Below, one piece after another: positions 1 to 4,505 of a stretch of 6,174 nucleotides of DNA. Each line of letters begins with the position of its first letter. The stretch's first letter is position 1. The stretch is from assembly GCA_004211235.1 (NCBI GenBank), contig SEEY01000248.1:1-6174 (forward strand). The letters are read 5' to 3'. The notes under the pieces were generated by a model. It saw nothing but the letters and a program-made list of their open reading frames with translations, made no database searches and was not told the DNA's origin. Origin of the DNA: Rubrivivax sp. (lineage in GTDB: Bacteria; Pseudomonadota; Gammaproteobacteria; Burkholderiales; Burkholderiaceae). A program made the position numbers and the translations under genes.

Positions 1-2055
1 GTGCAGGCCCGGTGTCTCGGTCGCCTTGCCGAAGCTGCGGGCCAGCGCCGGGTAGAGCACGTCCTGCATCAGCGTGCTCTTGCCCGAGCCGCTGACGCCG
101 GTGACGACGACCATGCGCTGCAGCGGGAACTCGACGGACACGTCCTTCAGGTTGTGCTCGCGCACGCCTTCGAGGATGAGGCGCGGCGTGGACTCGTCCA
201 CCAGCCGCTTCAGGCCCATGCCGACATGTTTGCGCCCGCCCAGATAGGCGCCGGTCAGCGTGTCCGCCGCTCGGATGGTCTCGGGCGTGCCGTCGAAGAC
301 GATGTCGCCACCGCGCTCTCCGGGGCCGGGGCCCATGTCGATGAGGCGGTCGGCCGCCAGCATGACGGCGGGGTCATGCTCGACGACGACCAGCGTGTTG
401 CCCGCATCGCGCAGCCGGTGCATGGCCTGCACGATGCGGCCCATGTCGCGCGGGTGCAGGCCGATGCTCGGCTCGTCGAGCACGAACAGCGTGTTGACGA
501 GCGAAGTCCCTAACGCCGTGGTCAGGTTGATGCGCTGCACCTCACCGCCGGACAGCGTGCGGCTCTGCCGGTCGAGCGTCAGATATCCCAGGCCGACGTC
601 GCAGAGATAGCGGCTGCGGTGGCGGATCTCGTCGAGCAGCAGCTTCAGCGCTTCGTCCAGCATGGTGCTGGGCAACTGCAGGCCGTCGACGAAGTCGCGC
701 AGACGCTGGATGGGCAGCTGCATCAGGTCGTGCAGGGACAGGCCGGGCAGCGCTTCCAGCTGTTCGCGCGTCCAGTCCACGCCCAGCGGCAGGAAGCGCT
801 GTGTGGCCGGCAGCGCCGCGTCCGCAAGCGCCTTGCTGCCCACGCGCCACAGCAGCGCCTCGAGCTTGAGCCGCGCGCCCTTGCAGGCGGGGCATTCGGT
901 GTAGCTGCGGTACTTGGACAAGAGCACGCGGATGTGCATCTTGTAGGCCTTGCTCTCCAGGTAGTCGAAGAAGCGCTTGACGCCGTACCACTGCTTGTTC
1001 CAGTTGCCGTTCCAGTTCGGCGTGCCGTTGATGACCCATTCGCGGTGGCCGGGGCTCAGGTCTTTCCAGGGCGTGTCGCGCGGAATGCCCGCCTCGCCGG
1101 CGTACTTCAGCAGGTCGTCGTGGCTGTCCTTCCACGCCGGCGTGGCCATGGTCTTGATGGCGCCGTTGCGCAGCGTCTTGCGGTCGTCGGGGATGACGAG
1201 CCCGAGGTCCACGCCGATGACGCGACCGAAACCGCGGCAGGCCTCGCAGGCGCCGAAGGCGGAATTGAAGGAGAACAGCGCCGGCTGCGGGTCGGCATAG
1301 CGGATGTCGCTTTCGGGACAGTGCAGGCCGGTGGAAAAACGCCAGAGCACGGCGCCCTCGTCGCCCACGTAGACGCTGAGCCGGCCGGAGCCGCGCTTCA
1401 GAGACAGCTCGATGGCTTCCATCGCCCGCTGCCGGTCGGCGCCCAGGATGCGAAAGCGGTCGGCCACCACATCGAGCACCTTCTTGCCGTCCATCTCGCG
1501 CTCGGCCTGCACCCTCGTGAAGCCGCTGGCTGACAGCCATTGCGTCACTTGCTCCGCGCTGGTGCTGGCGGGCAGCTCGACCGGGAAGGTCAGCACCATG
1601 CGCGGGTCCTGCTCACGCTCGGCGCGGGCCAGCAACTCCGCATAAATGCTCTGCGCCGTGTCATGCCTGACGGGCAGTGCGGTCTTCCGGTCGAACAACT
1701 CCGCAGCCCGCGCATAAAGCAGCTTCAAGTGGTCGTTCAGTTCCGTCATGGTGCCGACCGTGGAGCGGCTGGTGCGCACCGGATTGGTCTGGTCGATGGC
1801 GATGGCCGGGGGCACGCCATCCACCTTGTCGACGGCCGGCCGGTCCATGCGGTCCAGGAACTGGCGCGCATACGCCGAGAACGTTTCCACATAGCGTCGC
1901 TGACCCTCGGCGTAGAGGGTGTCGAACACCAGGCTGGACTTGCCCGAACCGCTGGGGCCCGTCACGACCGTGAGCTCCGCCGTGCGCAGATCGAGGTCGA
2001 GGTTCTTGAGGTTGTGCTGCCGCGCACCTCGGATTCGGATCAGACCGTCGGACAT
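1..2055 (-). CDS. uvrA: UvrA-type excinuclease ABC subunit A, N-terminal 685 residues (3' end outside window)
   Basis: DNA-damage-recognition ATPase of nucleotide excision repair, acting in the cytoplasm with UvrB. Visible in order: first Walker A GPSGSGKS (residues 33-40), a UvrB-binding-like region (about 125-235), zinc-module cysteines C246, C270 and C273, a further CPAC pair (C388, C391), ABC signature LSGGE (501-505), Walker B ending in D527-E528, switch histidine H560, and second Walker A GVSGSGKS (653-660). The reading frame is open through base 1, so the second ATPase half lies to the left. The start at 2055 gives the usual UvrA N-terminus but has no clear Shine-Dalgarno. Oddities: the expected CxxC at 246-249 is CPES, so one zinc ligand is missing, and the cysteine pair normally preceding the UvrB-binding domain (near 120) is also absent. 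The wording after the second Walker A and around 345-385 resembles the very long (about 1,900-residue) tandem UvrA paralogs I recall from Burkholderiales and Xanthomonas rather than canonical 940-residue UvrA. The family call is secure; the subclass is inference. Confidence 0.96.
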   Translation of the reverse strand, partial: MSDGLIRIRGARQHNLKNLDLDLRTAELTVVTGPSGSGKSSLVFDTLYAEGQRRYVETFSAYARQFLDRMDRPAVDKVDGVPPAIAIDQTNPVRTSRSTVGTMTELNDHLKLLYARAAELFDRKTALPVRHDTAQSIYAELLARAEREQDPRMVLTFPVELPASTSAEQVTQWLSASGFTRVQAEREMDGKKVLDVVADRFRILGADRQRAMEAIELSLKRGSGRLSVYVGDEGAVLWRFSTGLHCPESDIRYADPQPALFSFNSAFGACEACRGFGRVIGVDLGLVIPDDRKTLRNGAIKTMATPAWKDSHDDLLKYAGEAGIPRDTPWKDLSPGHREWVINGTPNWNGNWNKQWYGVKRFFDYLESKAYKMHIRVLLSKYRSYTECPACKGARLKLEALLWRVGSKALADAALPATQRFLPLGVDWTREQLEALPGLSLHDLMQLPIQRLRDFVDGLQLPSTMLDEALKLLLDEIRHRSRYLCDVGLGYLTLDRQSRTLSGGEVQRINLTTALGTSLVNTLFVLDEPSIGLHPRDMGRIVQAMHRLRDAGNTLVVVEHDPAVMLAADRLIDMGPGPGERGGDIVFDGTPETIRAADTLTGAYLGGRKHVGMGLKRLVDESTPRLILEGVREHNLKDVSVEFPLQRMVVVTGVSGSGKSTLMQDVLYPALARSFGKATETPGLH

Positions 2056-2080
2056 GGATGGGGGTCAAAACAACAGAGCC

Positions 2081-2101
2081 GGGGAGTGTAGGGAGGGGGG
2101 G
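2081..2101 (+). other. G-run cluster, potential G-quadruplex, upstream of uvrA
   Basis: On the plus strand four runs of three or more G can be drawn: GGGG at 2081-2084, GGG at 2091-2093, and the seven-G tract at 2095-2101 split into two. Loops are 6, 1 and 1 bases, which satisfies the standard G3+N1-7 pattern. A further GGGGG lies at 2060-2064. The cluster begins 26 bases upstream of the uvrA start codon, on the template strand for uvrA transcription. Formation in the cell and any regulatory role are unproven. Confidence 0.5.
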
Positions 2102-2220
2102 CGACAGAAAGTGTCAGCACAGGCAGCCGATGGACGGTTGTGCACCTAGGTTGAGCGGCCAGACCTTGTCCCTATTTCCATGGGTTCCGGGTTGCATCGC
2201 GGCGCTGCCTGAGGCAACAA

Positions 2221-2249
2221 TGGCCACAGCCCCACCGGGTACATATAAA
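2221..2249 (+). promoter_or_regulatory. candidate sigma70-like promoter for the lone receiver gene
   Basis: TATAAA at 2244-2249 matches the -10 consensus at five of six positions and sits in a short A+T-rich island that stands out from the surrounding G+C-rich DNA. Exactly 17 bases upstream is TGGCCA (2221-2226), matching TTGACA at four of six. Transcription would start near 2256 and give a leader of about 12 bases that just includes the GAGGAA ribosome-binding site (2258-2263). This arrangement favours the 2268 start codon. It is a visual match only. Confidence 0.35.
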
Positions 2250-2267
2250 AACGAATCGAGGAATGGG

Positions 2268-2786
2268 ATGGACTATTCAAGGCTGCCTGCTGACGTGCCC
2301 ATGCATCCACTTTGGCTCAGCACCGCTGCGGGCGGCGCCGGCAAGGATGCGCAGGAGCCGGATTCCGACGAGGCCGGCGAGGCCAGTGACGAGCAGCGGC
2401 AGCCGCAGGTGCTGCTGGTCGAGGACAACCACATCAACCAGGTCGTCGCGCTGGAATTCCTCGCCTTGATGGGTGTGCAGGCCCGCCTGGCCAAGAACGG
2501 CATCGAGGCGCTGGCCGCCTGCGAACAGGCGGCGCCCGACCTCGTGCTGATGGATATCCAGATGCCGGGCATGGACGGCCTGGAATGCGCCCGTCGCATC
2601 CGCGCCCAGCAACGCGCGGGCACGCTGCCCAATTTCCCCATCCTTGCGCTCACCGCCCATGCGCTGGACGCCGACGTGGCCGCGAGCATGGACGCCGGCA
2701 TGGACGAGCACCTGACCAAGCCGCTGGACTTCGTTGCGCTGCGGACGCGGTTGCAGCGGTGGTTGAAGCTGCCCGAGAGGCATTGA
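2268..2786 (+). CDS. stand-alone receiver-domain response regulator (172 aa) with N-terminal extension
   Basis: A cytoplasmic phosphoacceptor protein of two-component signalling. Residues 1-46 form a polar, Gly/Ala/Glu-rich extension with no recognisable domain. Residues 47-167 form one receiver domain: LLVEDNHINQ places the acidic pair at E52-D53, MDIQMPGMDG places the phosphorylated aspartate at D96, ALTAHA gives switch threonine T129, and TKP gives K151. No DNA-binding or enzymatic output domain follows; the protein stops shortly after the last helix. The VEDN-x-NQ and MDIQMPxMDG wording is typical of receivers at the C-terminus of hybrid kinases, so a phosphorelay or sequestration role is likelier than direct transcription control. 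Start: GAGGAA at 2258-2263 precedes ATG 2268 by four bases. An in-frame ATG at 2220 (188 residues, GAGG five bases upstream) is the main alternative but overlaps the candidate promoter. The partner kinase is not identified. Confidence 0.9.
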   Translation: MDYSRLPADVPMHPLWLSTAAGGAGKDAQEPDSDEAGEASDEQRQPQVLLVEDNHINQVVALEFLALMGVQARLAKNGIEALAACEQAAPDLVLMDIQMPGMDGLECARRIRAQQRAGTLPNFPILALTAHALDADVAASMDAGMDEHLTKPLDFVALRTRLQRWLKLPERH

Positions 2787-2795
2787 GCCCCTCGC

Positions 2796-2827
2796 CCAGG
2801 TTGCCCTGCTGAACGCGGGCAACCTGG
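2796..2827 (+). terminator. strong hairpin just after the receiver gene, probable terminator
   Basis: A perfect 11-bp inverted repeat, CCAGGTTGCCC (2796-2806) and GGGCAACCTGG (2817-2827), encloses a 10-base loop and begins nine bases after the stop codon. Position and stem strength suit a transcription terminator, and as a palindrome it could act on both convergent genes. There is no T tract on either side, so a classical intrinsic terminator is not shown; Rho-aided termination or 3'-end protection is possible. Confidence 0.5.
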
Positions 2828-2846
2828 TCGGTCCCCCGAGGGGCCA

Positions 2847-2881
2847 GCGATGCTGCGGGGCGTGCCCCGGTCGCACATCGC
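2847..2881. repeat. compound inverted repeat in convergent gap
   Basis: Outer arms GCGATG (2847-2852) and CATCGC (2876-2881) flank an inner stem CGGGG/CCCCG (2856-2860 and 2865-2869) with a four-base CGTG loop. It would form a stem with an internal loop on either strand. It lies in the non-coding gap between two gene 3' ends. Confidence 0.4.
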
Positions 2882-2885
2882 CAGA

Positions 2886-2908
2886 CGGGCCGGCTTGGGA
2901 GCGGCCCG
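2886..2908. repeat. short inverted repeat in convergent gap
   Basis: CGGGCCG (2886-2892) pairs with CGGCCCG (2902-2908) across a nine-base loop. A second copy of CGGCCCG at 2914-2920 could pair alternatively with the same left arm. This is the third of four inverted repeats in the gap between the receiver gene and the OmpR-type gene. Confidence 0.35.
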
Positions 2909-2935
2909 GCGCTCGGCCCGCAAGGTGCACTACGG

Positions 2936-2957
2936 CCGCGACGACCTCAGGTCGCGG
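2936..2957 (-). repeat. inverted repeat spanning the stop codon of the OmpR-type gene
   Basis: CCGCGAC (2936-2942) pairs with GTCGCGG (2951-2957) across an eight-base loop that contains the stop codon of the minus-strand regulator (2947-2949). An alternative, tighter palindrome is CGACCT/AGGTCG (2942-2954). It could fold at the 3' end of that transcript, with no following T tract. Confidence 0.35.
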
Positions 2958-3681
2958 GCACGTAGACGTAACCCACGTTGCGCACGGTCTTGATGACCTC
3001 CGGCTTGTCGGGGTTGCGCTCCACCTTGCGGCGCAGGCGCATGACGCGCAGGTCGATGCTGCGGTCGAAGACGTCCCAGCCGCGGTTGTGGGCCTGTTCC
3101 ATGATCTGGTCGCGGTTCAGTGGCCGGTTGGGATGGCGGGCGAACAGCGCCAGCAGATCGAACTCGGCAGCGGTGATGTCGATTTCTGCACCATCAGCGC
3201 CGAAGAGCTTGCGCTCTCCGAGGTGCAGACGGCAGGGGCCGAAGGGCACGTGTTCGTCCACCTGCACGTCGACGGCGGGCGCCGCCGCAGCCGGCGCGGC
3301 GGTGACCTGCAGGCGGCGCAGCACCGCGCGCACGCGGGCCAGCAGTTCGCGCAGCTCGAAGGGCTTGGCGACGTAGTCGTCCGCGCCCACCTCCAGGCCG
3401 ACGATGCGGTCGATGGCCTCGCCGGCCGTCGTCAGCATCAGCACGGCCAGGCGCGGGTGCGCCTCGCGCAGCGCGCGGGCCAGGGACAGGCCGTTCTCGC
3501 CCGGCATGTTGATGTCCAGCACCGCCACGTCGGGCACGCGCTCGGCGACCTGCGCACGGGCGGCGGCGGCGTCGCCAGCCTGCATGACCTCGAAGCCGTG
3601 GCGGCCGAAGTATTCGGCCAGCAAGGCGCGCAGTTCGGGCTCGTCGTCGACGAGCAGGACGGTGGGCAGGATGTCTGGCAT
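2947..3681 (-). CDS. OmpR/PhoB-family DNA-binding response regulator (244 aa)
   Basis: A cytoplasmic two-component transcription regulator. The receiver occupies about residues 7-122: acidic pair D12-D13, phosphoacceptor D56 in DINMPGENG, switch T84 in LMLTTAG, Y103, and K106 in AKPFE. An Ala/Pro-rich linker (about 126-142) leads to a winged-helix effector (about 146-242) with the recognition-helix segment DRSIDLRVMRLRRKVE and the C-terminal hairpin ending NVGYVYVP, close in wording to OmpR itself. The length is normal for the family. The start at 3681 was chosen because it puts VDDE at residues 11-14; the frame runs upstream to an ATG at 3774, but the extra 31 residues are not receiver-like. 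No Shine-Dalgarno is visible before 3681. It is divergent from the small-protein/globin/kinase genes and has no kinase directly beside it on its own strand, so the cognate kinase and target genes are unknown. Confidence 0.94.
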   Translation of the reverse strand: MPDILPTVLLVDDEPELRALLAEYFGRHGFEVMQAGDAAAARAQVAERVPDVAVLDINMPGENGLSLARALREAHPRLAVLMLTTAGEAIDRIVGLEVGADDYVAKPFELRELLARVRAVLRRLQVTAAPAAAAPAVDVQVDEHVPFGPCRLHLGERKLFGADGAEIDITAAEFDLLALFARHPNRPLNRDQIMEQAHNRGWDVFDRSIDLRVMRLRRKVERNPDKPEVIKTVRNVGYVYVPAT

Positions 3682-3689
3682 GGCGGCGA

Positions 3690-3695
3690 ATGATA
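3690..3695 (-). promoter_or_regulatory. candidate -10 element for the OmpR-type gene
   Basis: Read on the minus strand, TATCAT matches the -10 consensus at five of six positions and ends eight bases before the start codon at 3681. No convincing -35 lies at the expected spacing. If used, the transcript would begin almost at the start codon, consistent with the absence of a Shine-Dalgarno. It is weak evidence on its own. Confidence 0.22.
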
Positions 3696-3744
3696 GGCAG
3701 GCGCCAACTTCCGAGTGCGGTGCTGAAACAAACGCAACACACGG

Positions 3745-3780
3745 GGCGGCGGGTGAAGCCGGCTTGAAACGCACGCCGCC
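3745..3780. repeat. nested inverted repeats in the divergent intergenic region
   Basis: An outer inverted repeat, GGCGGCG (3745-3751) and CGCCGCC (3774-3780), encloses a perfect 10-bp palindrome AAGCCGGCTT (3756-3765). Their centres are only two bases apart. The element sits 63 bases upstream of the OmpR-type start and 31 bases upstream of the small-protein start, where a shared operator would be expected. A regulator-binding role is inferred from position and symmetry only. Confidence 0.35.
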
Positions 3781-3811
3781 GACAGTGCAGGCATCGACAC
3801 CGGAGCAGCCC

Positions 3812-4012
3812 GTGAACTACCGCAGCGACAACCCCCACACCGACTGGCCCGAGACCATGGCCGTCATCTACCGCAGCGAGGCCTTCGCCGAGGACCTCGA
3901 CGACTTCATCGAGACCGCGCCGCCGCCGTCCTGGCATCCGCTGGAGCGCCTCGTCGCGGTGCTGCCCATGCTCTGCCTGCTGGCCCCCGTGGCCGATGCG
4001 TATCTCCGCTGA
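3812..4012 (+). CDS. small single-span membrane protein of unknown function (66 aa)
   Basis: I do not recognise the family. The GTG start at 3812 is supported by GGAG at 3802-3805, six bases upstream; the frame stays open far upstream, but there it runs antisense through the OmpR-type gene. Residues 1-20 are polar and aromatic (two Trp/Tyr-containing stretches), 22-35 are acidic (EAFAEDLDDFIE), 37-42 hold a Pro-rich turn followed by Trp, and about 47-65 form a hydrophobic segment (LVAVLPMLCLLAPVADAYL) long enough for one membrane span near the C-terminus. No cleavable signal peptide, lipobox or cysteine pair is visible. It ends 12 bases before the globin gene, which implies translation from the same transcript. 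A tail-anchored or membrane-associated accessory to the globin or kinase is possible, but that is inference from position alone. Confidence 0.68.
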   Translation: MNYRSDNPHTDWPETMAVIYRSEAFAEDLDDFIETAPPPSWHPLERLVAVLPMLCLLAPVADAYLR

Positions 4013-4024
4013 AAGGACCCCGAC

Positions 4025-4450
4025 ATGACCCCGACCCAAGTCCAACTGATCCGCAGCAGCTTCGAGCCGCTGAAGCCCCTCGCCGCCAGCGTGGCCGAGG
4101 CCTTCTACGCCCAGCTCTTCACCCGCGACCCGGCGCTGCGCGCGCTGTTCCGCGGCGGTGACATGGCTCAGCAGGGCGCGCGGCTGATGCAGATGCTGGC
4201 CGCCGCCATCGACCTGCTCGACCGCCCGGCGTCGCTGAACCCGGTGCTGCTCAAGCTGGGCGAGCGGCATGCCGGCTACGGCGTCCAGGACGCCCACTAC
4301 GCCAGCGTCGGCGCGGCGTTGCTGGACACGCTGTCCGCCGGGCTGGGCGACGCCTTCACGCCAGACGTTCGCGAGGCGTGGACGTCGATGTATGGCCACG
4401 TCGCGAAGACGATGCAGCAAGGCGCCGCCGCCACTGCGCAGGCCGCCTGA
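4025..4450 (+). CDS. single-domain bacterial globin, Vitreoscilla haemoglobin-like (141 aa)
   Basis: A cytoplasmic haem protein expected to bind O2, NO or CO. Comparison with remembered Vitreoscilla haemoglobin aligns Y28 with the distal B10 tyrosine, F42 (in ALFRGGD) with the invariant CD1 phenylalanine, Q49 or Q50 with the E7 glutamine, H82 (GERHAGYGV) with the proximal F8 histidine, and Y92 in HYASVG with the tyrosine that contacts it. The C-terminal AWTSMYGHVAKTM fits the H helix. The length is that of a lone globin: there is no FAD/NAD(P)H reductase module, so it is not a flavohaemoglobin and would need a separate reductase for NO dioxygenation. The CD-to-E segment is about three residues shorter than in Vitreoscilla haemoglobin. 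The start is supported by AAGGA at 4013-4017, seven bases before ATG. Role (O2 supply, NO detoxification or sensing) is undetermined; the downstream PAS kinase makes sensing worth considering. Confidence 0.93.
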   Translation: MTPTQVQLIRSSFEPLKPLAASVAEAFYAQLFTRDPALRALFRGGDMAQQGARLMQMLAAAIDLLDRPASLNPVLLKLGERHAGYGVQDAHYASVGAALLDTLSAGLGDAFTPDVREAWTSMYGHVAKTMQQGAAATAQAA

Positions 4451-4457
4451 GCGTCCT

Positions 4458-4463
4458 TATCAT
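4458..4463 (+). promoter_or_regulatory. possible -10-like element before the kinase gene
   Basis: TATCAT lies in the short gap after the globin gene and matches the -10 consensus at five of six positions, the same hexamer seen before the OmpR-type gene. The sequence 17 bases upstream does not resemble a -35. It could provide a secondary internal promoter for the kinase, but read-through from the globin gene is equally compatible. Confidence 0.15.
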
Positions 4464-4468
4464 CGGCC

Positions 4469-4486
4469 GCGCTCCAGCGGGAGCGC
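4469..4486 (+). repeat. hairpin between globin and kinase genes
   Basis: A perfect 7-bp stem, GCGCTCC (4469-4475) and GGAGCGC (4480-4486), closes a four-base AGCG loop. It begins 18 bases after the globin stop codon and ends nine bases before the AAAAGG ribosome-binding site of the kinase. With no T tract it is more likely an mRNA processing, stability or partial-attenuation element that sets the globin:kinase ratio than a full terminator. Confidence 0.4.
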
Positions 4487-4505
4487 CCGGGGAGAAAAGG
4501 CCGCG

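Noticed and set aside
619..1533. A 304-codon open frame on the plus strand opposite uvrA
   Set aside because: It is antisense to well-conserved UvrA sequence and its translation has no recognisable motif. It is a composition artefact, as are the other plus-strand frames across 1-2055.
2103..2115. GACA-N5-TGTC inverted repeat near uvrA considered as a LexA (SOS) operator
   Set aside because: It does not fit CTGT-N8-ACAG in orientation or spacing, and no other match was found in 2056-2267.
2151..2178. TTGAGC-N16-TATTTC as a promoter for the receiver gene
   Set aside because: It matches only four and three of six consensus bases and would leave a leader of about 80 bases. The TATAAA element at 2244 is stronger and better placed.
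2058..2267. Upstream extension of the receiver gene to ATG 2058 (242 residues)
   Set aside because: The added residues start within three bases of the divergent uvrA start and cross the G-run cluster and the candidate promoter. They show no domain and have no ribosome-binding site before ATG 2058.
3404..3811. Upstream extension of the small membrane protein through the regulator gene
   Set aside because: It is antisense to the conserved receiver domain of the OmpR-type regulator. The GTG at 3812 with GGAG six bases upstream is a better start.
3194..4420. A 408-codon minus-strand frame covering the globin, the small gene and part of the OmpR-type gene
   Set aside because: It crosses three supported genes in a non-coding register and is Arg/Ala-rich with no domain.
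4025..4450. Flavohaemoglobin (hmp) identity for the globin gene
   Set aside because: The gene stops after the globin domain at 141 residues and the next frame is a kinase; no FAD- or NAD-binding module follows.
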